This document shows, piece after piece, positions 9,480 through 20,647 of a stretch of DNA of 64,000 nt. Within the stretch, counting starts at the first letter, position 1. Each line of letters starts with the position of its first letter. The stretch is taken from the NCBI GenBank assembly GCA_963662175.1, contig OY759214.1, forward strand, positions 13,454,001-13,518,000, written 5' to 3'. Source of the stretch: Aradus depressus (lineage: Eukaryota > Arthropoda > Insecta > Hemiptera > Aradidae). Position numbers and translations under genes: made by a program. The notes under the pieces are model-generated. The model was not told the origin of the DNA. It saw nothing but the letters and a program-made list of their open reading frames with translations, and did not search any database.

Positions 9480-9925
9480 TTATTAAAAAATCGTAATCGG
9501 TAAGAAACCGGCGTTCCCTTCATTATAAATACAATGTACATATGTATGTACAATAAAAATACATAAAAGATTCGTGAGTTACGGAATTATTATGTGCTCG
9601 TAAATACACGTGGCTCATATAATTAATAATCTAATAATTGAATGTTAATTTTAGTTAAACAAATTTGATATAACTAACAATTATTGTTAGTTATACAGTA
9701 GACTCTCCCTTATCCGGCGCTCGCAAAATAATATAAAATTTGTTTAACTAAAATTAACATTCAATTATTAGATTATTAATTATATGAGCCACGTGTATTT
9801 ACGAGCACATAATAATTCTGTAACTCACGAATCTTTTATGTATTTTTATTGTACATACATATGTAGGCCTACATTGTATTTATAATGAAGAGAACGCCGA
9901 TTTCTTACCGATTACGATTTTTTTA
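9480..9925. repeat. Long imperfect inverted repeat overlapping the end of a Tigger element
   Basis: The arm at about 9480-9675 is the reverse complement of about 9732-9925 with few mismatches (for example TAAATACACGTGGCTCATAT at left and its complement at right). The loop of about 60 bp contains the left end of the Tigger element at 9696. One arm is therefore outside and one inside that element. Confidence 0.85.
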
Positions 9926-10250
9926 ACAAATAATATTTTTAACAAATAATATTTTTAGAATTTTAGATTTTGTTTTAAATATGTACCTATGTAATTAAAC
10001 GCAGATTTCAAAATATCTTGTTAACGCTTGGATAAATAAATCAATGTTCAGTATGTACATATTTGTCAATTTAATAAATGTTATCAACAAAAAACATACG
10101 TGTTTTATTCCTTAGCTCACCTAAAAACACTTTTTTTATGCTTTAATTGATATATTTTTTCTCATTAATTGATTATTTCCGTTATCCGGCGTTTTCTGTT
10201 ATCCGGCGTCACATCGGTCCCAGCAACGCCGGATAAGGGAGAGTCTACTG
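9696..10250. mobile_element. Tigger/pogo-like non-autonomous element
   Basis: The ends are inverted copies, CAGTAGACTCTCCCTTATCC at 9696 and its complement ending at 10250, flanked by TA at 9694-9695 and 10251-10252. Additional TTATCCGGCG subterminal copies occur near the right end. At 555 bp with no transposase reading frame, it is a deletion derivative moved by a transposase made elsewhere. Confidence 0.88.
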
Positions 10251-10252
10251 TA

Positions 10253-10665
10253 TCTATCCAGAAGCCCATAAGAATGCCTCCTATTGATGTTCTGATAAAT
10301 CGGCCGAAGAGAAAAAGGGTATTAGGGGGAGGCTTAACACAAAAACTCTAATAACTGCCGTTGTAGTCAATGTATCGATATAACATTTCATATATAAATT
10401 GAAAACCTCATTAGGACGATACCTATTGATTTTCAGCCCAATCTACCAAAGGAAAATGGAGAATCAGAGATGAAGCTTAATTTTAAAATCACAATAACTT
10501 TTGATGTAATGAATGTATCAATACGGAATTTACTACGAGCATTCAGAAGTCCTTGAGTAAAGCACCTATTTTCAGCCAAATCGGTAAATTAATTTCAGAG
10601 GGAGAGCGATAACTTAGTTGATTAATTCTCGCTGGGGAAGTATATTTCCGCTGATTCACCGACTA
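10253..10665 (+). repeat. Copy of the CTTCCCCAGC-ended family (family B), 5' truncated
   Basis: It begins at AAGCCCATAAGAATGCC and ends at GCTGGGGAAGTATATTTCCG with GATTCACCGAC. It contains the family modules ATCGGCCGAAGAG, ATAACTGCCGTTGTA and TTTCAGCCAAATCGG. The adjoining 10670-10775 shares a block with 8270-8365. No coding capacity is recognised. Confidence 0.7.
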
Positions 10666-10912
10666 GTCTTATGATCTATGTGAAGGGGAGTTGTGCCATG
10701 TAACCTACAGATAGGCCACTAAGGTCGGCCCCATGGACCGCCATGACACTGACACACTTGTCCTCTCACGTAACTATCTCCATCACTTCAATATTCATTC
10801 AATCGCACCCACTCATAATTAAGTCAATATGAAGAAACAAAATTTGTGACTTTCAAATTCAAAACTGATTAAGGTAGGGCAAAAAAACAAAAAAAAGATA
10901 AAACTTAGTCCG

Positions 10913-11296
10913 GTAATGATTATTTCTGTGAACTCCATTAACTTAAAAGATTAAACTCAGACGCTAAACTGAATAATCCCGTTTTGCGATCCAATCCTTT
11001 TTTTAGACGATCAGAGGGCAATTCTAATAACTCTATCGATGCAAAATTTCATATAAGGTATAGAAAATCCTTGAATAATACCTCTATTGATGTTGACACA
11101 AATTGTAATGATTATTTCTGTGAACTCCATTAACTTAAAAGATTAAACTCAGACGCTAAACTGAATAATCCCGTTTTGCGATCCAATCCTTTTTTTAGAC
11201 GATCAGAGGGCAATTCTAATAACTCTATCGATGCAAAATTTCATATAAGGTATAGAAAATCCTTGAATAATATCTCTATTGATGTTGACACAAATT
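10913..11296. repeat. 192-bp tandem duplication
   Basis: 10913-11104 and 11105-11296 are almost identical; one visible difference is AATACCTC against AATATCTC. The unit contains family B-like pieces. It is followed at about 11316-11358 by a family B end (GCTGGGGAAG, GATTCACCGATG). Confidence 0.9.
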
Positions 11297-11780
11297 GAAC
11301 AAAGAGGAAAAGTCCGAGCTGGGGAAGCACAAAGCTGATGATTCACCGATGACACGTGTCATTCTTCTTGGACGACATTTCGGGATGGTTGCACGTTCCT
11401 TCCTCAGTAACCTTCATAAGAGTCCTGTCCCAATCGTTCAGGAATATTCCTGAAAAAGAAACACACCTCTAAAAATCACATAAAAGCAGGTGTACCAACT
11501 ACACTACCTAATTTTTTGCATTTTTACCTAAAGTTACTTAAAAGCAACATTATTTCTATCATATTTTTTTTTGCAGAAGCAAAACTTATTTTTCAATTTT
11601 ATTTTGAATTAGGTATATTAGGTCTTTTCCAGATTTAAAATATTTGTTTATATACCTTGGGGCTCTGGGTACGGATATAAAATTCCACATGTAATAGTAA
11701 AATTTGGGACGAGATATCTCATAGAAATAATATACGTTAATTTGAACTGTTTTATTTGCGAACAAAACAGATTTTAAATA

Positions 11781-11892
11781 CAACTGCGTCATCATCAGTG
11801 GAACATCACACCTGAACAGTATGCAGTCTAAGAGCCAGTAAGTTCTTTATACTCAATTCTGTAGGGATGTGCCACTGATGATGACGCAGTTG
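11781..11892. repeat. Short inverted-repeat element (112 bp)
   Basis: A perfect 21-bp inverted repeat: the arm at 11781-11801 (CAACTGCGTCATCATCAGTG plus one base) is repeated in reverse complement at 11872-11892. A MITE or foldback remnant is possible; no target duplication was seen. Confidence 0.75.
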
Positions 11893-11930
11893 CTTCATTT
11901 AATTCTATAACTCATATAATGAAATGGGCT

Positions 11931-11996
11931 CATGTCCACCAGTGTGACGAGAGAGCGCTCTGATAGTAAAAGCCCGGGCATGAGTTATAATAACTA
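11931..11996 (+). mobile_element. SINE family A, 3' fragment
   Basis: It contains GGGCTCATGTCCACCAG, GAGAGCGCTCTG and AAAGCCCGGGCATGAG in SINE order. The rest is missing. Confidence 0.85.
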
Positions 11997-13560
11997 TGAT
12001 ATAAGAATGTCCATGATTGATGTATCATTGCCATTGATTGAATGTGGGTCTATATACAGTAATTATCTCGGACCAAGGCAAGGGTAGGAGACAGATACGA
12101 AGACTACCCTGAACTTAACCCAGTTTGTGTCGCGGCACGTCGAGCCACTTTCAACAATTCGGTCACCGTCTCACGGCCGCCCTCTCCCCACTCACAACTA
12201 GACATATGTACTATTTTCAACCCCATATTTATTAAACAATAGGGAATATAAGCAGTTCTATTGTTAGTTGACTGTAATGACTTATTTTATTTCGGTTCTA
12301 GAATAAATTGTTTTCAGTTTACCAATTCAATTAAGTTGCTCTGACGTGGATCTAAACTGGAATATAAATCTGAAGAAAAAAAAAGACAGTTTATTTGTAA
12401 ACAGATATTTACAACTATATAAGGAATATATACAACAAACAAACGTGCTAAGGGAGAAAAAATGTCAAGAGTATAGAAGTGTCACAGTGGTGACACTCCC
12501 TAGGCACTGAGTTGCACTCACTTACGGCTAATCATTGTCACTGCCTGATCTGAGAAGGCCTCTAGGCCATTGGCGCTTAAGACATCGTTCGGGAAATGAG
12601 AAAGGAGAAGGTACTAGAGGAGGTACCAGATTATTAATGTGGATTGTGGTAAAAATTTTAAGTGTTAATCTTAAATAAATGATAAATAAATAAAAATATA
12701 AGTAAAATTAATAATTGATTTAATAATAATGAAATCATAATTAAAACAAAAATAATAAATAATAAAATAAAATTTTTAATTTTTAAATTTTTTTAATTTC
12801 TACAGTAATTTCCGAAAAGGCCCTAAATAAATATCAATAGTTCAAGACGTGCAATTTTGAAAAAAGTGCACGTAATTTTTTAAAAAATTTCAATTAACAA
12901 ACTTTTCATTTGGATTTCTAAAAAGATGCCAACTTGTTTTCTAAATTTCGAAAAAATATAAATGTAATCCAAAGTTTATCAAATTAGCTTACAGGGCCAA
13001 CAGGGAAAATGAATAGAATAGAATTTACGAGAACAAATTGTTTGGGTTTATTTTTTTAAATCATCTACATTATAAAATTAAAAAACTCAACATTGAAACA
13101 AAAATCAAAAGAAAAATCTTAAAAACTAAATGCTTAAAACTAATTCAAACTTTTTTTTCTTTTATAATTTTGGCCATTCTTTAAATTTAAATTATATATT
13201 TCTGGGTATATATCCTGTATATATAAACAAACAACACTACCTTCTTTGCGGATCAATTTCACCGTCAATTCACTTCTATTTAGTTCATGACAACTTAAGC
13301 CTAAACACTACTCTCCACACACTCAGACCGTCGCCATTTAACCCAGGCCCCGACTCGTCTCTACACACACTAAAAAACAGCTGATGGCCGTGTTTTGTTT
13401 TTTTACTCATTTGTTTTAAAAGAAATTTGCTTTTTATAGAAAAATAAATATAATTATTTTTTTAATATTAATAATTTAATCATTTTAATGTGTTTATTTT
13501 TTTTTATACATAATAGGATACTAAAGAAAAATAATTTTTTGTATCTGGATTTAGCTAATT
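11997..13560. other. Gene-free AT-rich stretch
   Basis: About 1.5 kb without a credible coding frame or a recognised repeat. The section at 12380-12620 is less AT-rich and might be the end of an unknown mobile element. 12640-13200 is very AT-rich. The 84-codon frame at 13130 is low-complexity and is not called. Confidence 0.45.
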
Positions 13561-13639
13561 CGGTAACAAATGGAATATCGAGATCAGTGTGAATAGCTTT
13601 TTTTGATATTTAAAAAGAAGCATTGGCTATTGTACGAAG

Positions 13640-13890
13640 GTTTTTGCATTGCAAGGATTAATTAATCAATTACATTTTCGCTCTTCCTCCAAAAACTAAT
13701 TTATTGTTGTATCTAAAAATCAATAGTTGACTTACATAGGGACTTCTGAATCATACTAAATTTTGTGTCGATACATTCATTACATAGTCAGTTATTAAGG
13801 TATTTGAATCCGGTCAAAACTCAACATTAAATTTTTGAACGATTACATAACTTCCCTTGTACTTGGATTAGTTGGGGAAGTAAAACATAC
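13640..13890 (-). repeat. Family B copy, inverted
   Basis: Minus-strand copy with its CTTCCCCAAC end at 13871-13880. It includes the GTCGATACATTCATTACAT and CAGTTATTA modules. The distal end is cut off near 13640. A further fragment with the same modules lies at about 13985-14130. Confidence 0.7.
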
Positions 13891-13896
13891 GTAGTA

Positions 13897-13968
13897 GGTA
13901 GGTTAGGTATTATGGCTCATGCCCGGGCTTTAATTATGAGGTCATATCGCCTACTACCAGAGCGTAGT
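13897..13968 (-). mobile_element. SINE family A, 3' fragment with TTAGG-like tail
   Basis: Reverse complement of the SINE 3' end: GCCCGGGCTTTAATTATGAG, then TCATATCGCCTACTACCAGA. The tail GTAGGTTAGGTA lies at its outer edge. Confidence 0.85.
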
Positions 13969-14212
13969 ATGTAGAGGTACAGTGCAGTCAATTATCTAAA
14001 TCCCCTTCCATTTAGCTGATTTGGTTAAAAAATAATATATTGGGTTTTGTATTCAATTATAAAATTTCATGTCGATACATTCTATTGCAACTGCAGTTAT
14101 TAGGGTTTTTGAGCTCCATATTTAGGACACAAGTATAAAAGATGTAAACGAATACTCTCTTGTCAAATATACCCATAAAATGAAAATATGACTATAACAT
14201 CGACTTTCATAT

Positions 14213-14857
14213 ACAGGGTGGCCCAGATAAGCGGGCCACAAGTGAAATAACTCCTAACGGTTAGAGATATCAAAATTGTGCATAGGGCTAAAGTTGTAGC
14301 ACTCGCCGAGAGCTATAGTATGGCGTCCTTGAAAAGACAAGAAAGACCCTTTTAATGGCTCAAATAGCCCTTCGAAGGGCGGGGTTACCTTTTGACCCTT
14401 AAGTTTCATTACATTTTATTAAAGTACTAAAGAAACAAGGAATAACTGTGCAAACAGATTTTTGATACTTCAAGTAGTTCTCGGAACAAAAACGTTTAAA
14501 GTTGCACGTTTATCTTATTCTGAAGTTAGTTGGAATTTAATAACTTCAGAATAAGAAAAATGTGCAACTTTAAACGTTTTTTTTCCGAGAACTACTTGAC
14601 ATATCAAAAATCTGTTTGCACAGTTATTCCTTGTTTTTTTAGTACTTTAATAAAATGTAATGAAACTTAAGGGTCAAAAGGTAACCCCGCCCTTCGAAGG
14701 GCTATTTGAGCCATTAAAAGGGTCATTTTTGTCTTTTCGAGGTCGCCATACTATAGCTATCGGCGAGTGCTACACCTTTAATCCTATGCACAATTTTGAT
14801 ATCTCTAACCATTTAGGAGTTATTTCACTTGTGGCCCGCTTATCTGGGCCACCCTGT
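14213..14857. mobile_element. Foldback/MITE element with arms of about 310 bp
   Basis: The sequence from ACAGGGTGGCCCAGATAAGC at 14213 is repeated in reverse complement up to 14857, with a small centre near 14527-14545. The arms agree closely along their full length, with small indels and substitutions. ACAGGGTG-type ends are common on insect hairpin elements. No certain target duplication was seen. The frame at 14660-14875 is a chance product of one arm. Transcription through it would give a long double-stranded RNA. Confidence 0.92.
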
Positions 14858-14968
14858 TTACGGAGTGATCCGTAAAAATGTAGTTGGTATAAAAAGTTTT
14901 GTTATGCTCGCATCAGATATTTTTTTTTTTTTTTTGTTGCATTGCAAAAAAATATGAAAATTTTTAAC

Positions 14969-15221
14969 ATATTATTCACGGCTTTAGTCTCTCGCGAAAC
15001 ACTCTATCCATACTGCAACTCATTAACTCAAAAAAAATTATAAAAACTTTCCAGAAAACTCTTCTCAACTAGATAACATACATTTTTTGTGGCTGGATTT
15101 AATAATAGCAGACTGGGATTCCATAGGCTACGAAGAACATCCGCAGATGTATTTGATTTTGGCAGATGTACAAGATGGAATATATATAAACAATGACAAT
15201 ATAATATGTTCAGAAAATAAG
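14969..15221 (+). other. Unassigned open frame with a splice-donor-like end
   Basis: A frame of about 84 codons without an ATG, reading IADWDSIGYEEHPQMYLILA in its second half, runs to GTAAGT at about 15219. It could be an exon or chance. A second frame across the same bases is also partly open, which argues for chance. No family was recognised and no matching acceptor is certain. Confidence 0.15.
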
Positions 15222-15282
15222 TAAGTATTCAAGAGACCATGAAACGTGAAAATCCGTTCAAAACTCGATCTCGGGTAGGTAT

Positions 15283-15392
15283 GAAAACTACTATAACTGT
15301 AGGTATAAAAAACTACTATAACTGTAGGTATAAAAAACTACTATAACTGTAGGTATAAAAACTACTATAACTGTAGGTATAAAAAAGTAAAA
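15283..15392. repeat. Tandem repeat of about 25 bp
   Basis: Four to five copies of a unit reading ACTACTATAACTGTAGGTAT plus an A run. The A-run length varies. Confidence 0.9.
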
Positions 15393-15659
15393 AGATATAT
15401 TTTCACTCAATTCGCCATCACTTTCTGTTGAAACGAACTGTTGAAGACGACAGATGGAATATTGTGCCAGGTCATTCGGCCAAACACACGCCAGTCTGAG
15501 GCCACTCAACACAGTTCAACAGACCCCCTTATCAGACAAGTCGAAAGATAAATTTATACACAAAATTAGAACTCTTGTTTTTGCCTCTCTTGTTTTCATT
15601 GGCTAAATTTACAATTAGGTCAGTCTAAAATGTATAACATTATCACGGGTCAGGTTTTT

Positions 15660-15952
15660 TTTTTTCTGGGGGCGGGGGGGGGGGGGGGGAGGTTTCTTTT
15701 GTTTTGTTTTTTTTGTAAATCAATGAGGCAGTTCAGAGCTGATCATTTTTGTGAAGGTAATTTTTTTTTAAGACAATAAACCTTTAAAAACAAAAGAAAT
15801 TGGAAACCTTTGAAAAACAATGTACCTACTTTCTCGTAAAAGAAAAATATAACAAATGACTGTAGACATGAAGAGTTACAGTAAGTGTCCAACTTACAAG
15901 TTTCGAACTACTTGCGCCCCCCCCCCCCCCCCCCCCCTCCCCCCCAAGTAGA
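15660..15952. repeat. Poly-G tract (15666-15690) and poly-C tract (15917-15947)
   Basis: A G-rich run near 15666-15690 and a C-rich run near 15917-15947 lie 230 bp apart in complementary orientation. The lengths may be unreliable because such runs are hard to sequence. No gene is seen between them. Confidence 0.85.
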
Positions 15953-16085
15953 TCAAAATTTGTAATTGATATTGATAAAAACACTTTTTTTTTTTTTTTT
16001 TCAATACCTTTAAATCATTACAAAATAAGACAAATGTCTCCCACAAATGAGCAGTCAGCTAGGACTGTACAATCACTGTTAATAA

Positions 16086-16343
16086 TTGAGTGGTTGACGC
16101 GAAAAAGGTTCTAAACGCCAAAATTACACTTCCTTCCTCTGCCATGTTGAGAACTACTGGTGGCTGTTAGAACCTTCTTCCATGAGGCTCAACGCTGACG
16201 TGGGCTCAATACTACCAACTGCTGCTGTAACGGCAAAAAAAACTTCCCTACACAGTCCCTAGAGACCTATAGAACCTTATTCCACAGAAATCTCATTTTC
16301 GACTAAAGTGGCGCTTAGAACCTTTTTCGCGTCAACCACTCAA
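16086..16343. mobile_element. MITE-like element, 258 bp
   Basis: Terminal inverted repeats of about 30 bp begin TTGAGTGGTTGACGCGAAAA at 16086 and end with the complement at 16343. A related internal copy, TTAGAACCTTCTTCC, lies at about 16166. The flanks are AT-rich (TAA and TTAA), so the target duplication is ambiguous and the superfamily is not assigned. Confidence 0.85.
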
Positions 16344-16856
16344 TTAAACATATTCATTCTCTCTTTGACAAATATCAATAAGAAGAAAAAGCAAATATAT
16401 AAACACTTAGATAAAATCAGAAATAATAATGAGAATAATAATACGAGTGGACACGACAGTAACTTGATAAATTAATCAAGTACATATTAAGATAGAAGAA
16501 TCTCTAAGAATATAGAAAACTAATGAAGAGAAGAAATACAAAAAAAATAAATAAAATAATTAATAAAAAGTTGCTGTTGAATCACTGGCTATGTACTTAT
16601 TAGGTTTGGAATTTAGATATAAAATTTCATGTCGATACATTATAAATAATAATGATAAAAAATAAAATAGCAGATCTTCTCGACCCTTTTAAATACCTTT
16701 TTCTCTAATAATTTCCAGAAAATTGTTGTCTCCAGGTATGAGTGTCACTCTTCTTTCTTCCCCCAGATTCAGTTCTTCTGTCACTTTTCTCCTGAAAAAT
16801 AAAAAAATGTGTATTTCCTGATGCATTAAAAAGTTGATAAATTGAAGTAACAAATG
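16344..16856. other. AT-rich sequence, no gene
   Basis: Contains a short family B module (TTTCATGTCGATACATTATA near 16624). Nothing else was recognised. A family B end fragment follows at 16858-16895. Confidence 0.4.
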
Positions 16857-16897
16857 TGGTCGGTGAATCATCGACAATGTACTTCTAATATAGTATA

Positions 16898-17260
16898 AGA
16901 AAACAAACAGATATAATATATAATAAAACAAACAAATATAATATATAATAAAACAAACAAATATAATATATAATAAAACAAACAAATATAACATATAATA
17001 AAACAAACAAATATAATATATAATAAAACAAACAAATATGATATATAATAAAACAAACAAATATAACATATAATAAAACAAACAAATATAACATATAATA
17101 AAACAAACAAATATAATATATAATAAAACAAACAAATATAATATATAATAAAACAAACAAATATAATATATAATAAAACAAACAAATATAATATATAATA
17201 AAACAAATATAATATTGTATACAATAAAATAAACAAATATAATATATAATAAAACAAAAA
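16898..17260. repeat. 25-bp minisatellite, about 14 copies
   Basis: The unit is CAAACAAATATAATATATAA plus TAAAA. Because 25 is not divisible by three and the unit has no minus-strand stop in any frame, all three minus frames stay open and give the same repeating YICLFYYILYLF-type peptide. These frames are not genes. Confidence 0.95.
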
Positions 17261-17390
17261 GTACGAATAGCAAACCTCAATACTCCCTTTTTCCTCCAAA
17301 TACACTTCTTGTCACTTTCTCCTTTAAAAAAAAAAAACATTTATAGTTTCTGGTGCACTAAAAAGTTGATTATCTGAAGTAACAAATGTA

Positions 17391-17745
17391 GTCGGGGAAT
17401 CACCCGCAATGTACTCAGCACGTATTAATCAATTACGTTGTCGCTCTTCCTTTTGGCTGATCGGGGTGAAAAACAATAGGTTTAGTCCTTATGGAGTTCT
17501 GGACACTCATATAAAATGGGGTATCGATACATTCATTCTATCGGTCATCATCGTGTTCAGACAAACGCATAGGCATTATATTTTTAGTCGGGATATGGAT
17601 ATATCGATACAAGTAAAGTATCGATACTTTGTGGTATCGATTGAACCCTATGTCGGGAAACATTAAATTCCAGTGAAAACGGAACATGGAATATCTGACC
17701 GGTTACATAACTTCTACATTTTGTATAGCTGGGGAAGTAATAAGT
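17391..17745 (-). repeat. Family B copy, inverted
   Basis: The outer end GGGGAATCACCCGCAATGTA is at 17394, and the opposite end has GCTGGGGAAG at about 17728. Modules GTATCGATACATTCATTCTA and GTTACATAACTTC are present. The 85-codon frame across it is not considered coding. Confidence 0.7.
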
Positions 17746-19105
17746 ATATTTCCAAAACGCAATTTGTTTAATTAATTTATTGAAAAGGGTAAAAACATTG
17801 GACGTAAATAGAAACCTTGTGTTTAGCTTACTTTTGTATCTATATCTGCGTGATAATTTTGAATAATGAAAGCAAACGTAGTATAATAGTACACACTAAA
17901 AACATAAATAGAGAAAGCTTTAAGTGCTAAAAATTCACTTTTTAATTTGGTTGTATAAAGTGAGCATAAAATAACCTTCCCAATTACCTTGTACTATCAA
18001 ATAATAAGTACATGCAGGTTTATTATATTTGCTCATTATAGGACCGACCATAAATGATCTAGGGTGGGGTTCAAACTTTCTGGGAGAATGTACGTAATGA
18101 GAGTGAGAGAAGGGATCAAAAGTTTTCGATAATTGTGTTACGTAATATATGGACGGCTCCTTCACACAATTTTAACTAATTTTTAAGGTACAATATCGAT
18201 GTACATATGTTCGTCAGTAAAAAACTGATGAAATTATAAGCCTAAATATATACAGAAGCGGACTTGGAGCCCAAATGAAGTCTTAGTAATATTAAGTTCG
18301 ATAGCAACATTCACTTTAAGACTTTGACGCTAAAAGATTGTTTAAACAAAAATTGAACTTTAGGAAGAAGTTTTTTTTTAAAAAAAGCGGGTGCCATTAC
18401 GCAAACTTACCCTGGTGGCTGCTCCCTGAACAATCTAAAACAACTAGCGACACCTGCCGTGTACTCCATGAGTTAGTACTCAACTCAAATAGAAAATTAA
18501 TTACTCTTTACCAATCGAAGAAATTGATTGAACAAATGATAATAATCATTGAATATAAATTCAATATTAAATATAAATGCATAAATATTTAAAACAATTG
18601 TATAGCTATCTTTTCAATTTGCTATTAACAGATATAGCTTCATCATCACATATTATTTTGTTTCTGAATTTGAATAAACCATTATATTATTTTAATTAAG
18701 GTATATCATTAATCGTTTTTCCAATATTCTACTGTGCTAGCACATACATATTTATTTTGTAAATAGAAACGGACTGACATAATGTTACAATAAATTATAA
18801 TAATACTAATAAGTTTATTGCTTTCAAGTTTACATAATGTACAGTATGGATTTAATCGGTCAAATCATAAGAATACTGGATTTTATTCTTCAACTAATTT
18901 TATTCTGAAGACAATTCTCCCACCTAATTATAAATGACCTGAGTCCCGACTTGAACAAGTCGTTGAGCCAAATTCCGTCAGGGGCGAACTTTTGGCAAAC
19001 ATTTATGCTTCTCATTCAGTTATAAAATGTTCACAGGTATAAAAAAAAAACATACATTCATAATAATGTTTACTTCACCAGTTATACGAAGAATAAAGGA
19101 AAATA
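17746..19105. other. Gene-free stretch
   Basis: About 1.35 kb of AT-rich sequence. Short frames at 17935 and 18338 show no domain. No repeat was recognised by eye. Confidence 0.4.
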
Positions 19106-19109
19106 TATA

Positions 19110-19285
19110 ATCAGGCTATATATATCGATATAAACTGACATTATTGCAGAGATATTGTGAAATAATTCAAATGGACTTGAAAAAATAAAATAAACTATAT
19201 TTATAGTTAGTGAAATTAGACAATATCTTAAATAAACAAGTTTTATTTTATTTTTTCAAGTCTATATCGATATAGTTTTCAGTGG
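19110..19285. repeat. Imperfect hairpin, about 175 bp
   Basis: GACTTGAAAAAATAAAATAA at about 19172 pairs with TTATTTTATTTTTTCAAGTC at about 19243. The outer TATATCGATATA copies also pair. Confidence 0.8.
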
Positions 19286-19309
19286 GATAAAATATGAGTT
19301 GTGAACACG

Positions 19310-20238
19310 TAGGGTTGGGCGATAGTCGATAGTTACTATCGATATATCGATAGATCACGCCTATCGGTACCCAATATCGATAGGCCACGCCTATCGGTAA
19401 CCAATAACGATAGTTTTGACTATTGATATTTTTTTAATTTTTACTCACAAGTTTTGAAGTTGATGACGTAGTCACGCACTTGTGCAAACAAATTAAATTC
19501 ACGGTATTAGGCTTTGGCTCTTCTAAGTATTTAAAATCCTAACTTCCTCTTTAATTGGGAATCTTATTCTACAATTCTTAGAAATTTTTTTGGGGTTGGC
19601 CGGCGAGAGCGCAAAGCTGATTTTTATTATGAGGGTGACTATACGACGAGAGCGCAAATTGGCAAATTAATTAATTCTTTATCACAGAACTTCAAACAAA
19701 GCCGTTGGCCGGCGAGAGCACAAAGCTGATTTTAATTATCCAAATTTTGTAATATTTCTATTTATGTTTGTTCTAGGAATTTATGTACCTAGATGAATGA
19801 TTATCGCTGTTAGACAGCTTACAACAATGAAAATTGAGATGGCTGAGTAATCAGTAGGCCTTTGCAGTGGCGGCCTTTGTGGCGGGCGAGACGGGCAACT
19901 TCAAAATAAATTAAAAACTTAATTAAAACCTTTGCGCTCTCGCGGTATAAAAATGGGATTAATTTTTATTATCTACACACACTTTTTGAAAATTCAAATA
20001 AATTCGTTTTTCATTTATCTTTATAATTATCCCTTATCTTATAATTTATAATCCTGCAAGTTTGCAATAGGTAGGTAGGTAATTGAATTTAATTATAATA
20101 CATTTCTTGAAATTCTTTATTAAATAGATCCCGACAAAAATGAATTGCTATCGGAAAACTATCGATAGTATTCGATAGTTTTTAACCGATATTATCGGAC
20201 TATCGATAGTGCCAACTATCGACTATCGCCCAACCCTA
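19310..20238. mobile_element. hAT-like non-autonomous DNA transposon, 929 bp
   Basis: The ends are inverted copies, TAGGGTTGGGCGATAGTCGA at 19310 and its complement ending at 20238. They are flanked by the 8-bp duplication TGAACACG (19302-19309 and 20239-20246), as expected for the hAT superfamily. Both subterminal regions are dense in TATCGATA-type motifs. The middle holds two related blocks containing GGCCGGCGAGAGC (near 19600 and 19706). No transposase frame is present. Confidence 0.92.
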
Positions 20239-20640
20239 TGAACACGACAGCAGAGAATAGCGATTTGATAAGTTATGTTGAACGATGATATTTTTCACCC
20301 ACAACTCAATCAAGTGGTTGTGAAAATTAATTCCAAATATCAATGAGGTTAATATTATTTCTGATATTGGTATTACTATCATCTATATAAATAAACCTGT
20401 AAGAAATGGAAGTTTTTGTAAATTATTTGAAATTTATTCGTTTCAGATTAAACAAATATGCAAGTGTATGGTATTTATGGTATTGTATTGTTTCTTCCAA
20501 CATCTTAACATATTTAAACCAAACTTTATATTTTGGCTCTGTCTATTTAGAAATAGGTTTTAGGATATATATGATTTCAAAATAAAGGAGGGAGGGGAAT
20601 TACTTGAAAATAGAAACAGTTTTCTTAGATTAGTTGATAC
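20239..20640. other. Intergenic sequence, no gene
   Basis: AT-rich with no recognised element, apart from the right copy of the hAT target duplication at its start. Confidence 0.4.
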
Positions 20641-20647
20641 TTAGTGA

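Noticed and set aside
16689..17340. Membrane protein genes suggested by three overlapping hydrophobic frames
   Set aside because: All are produced by the 25-bp repeat; outside it the frames show no domain.
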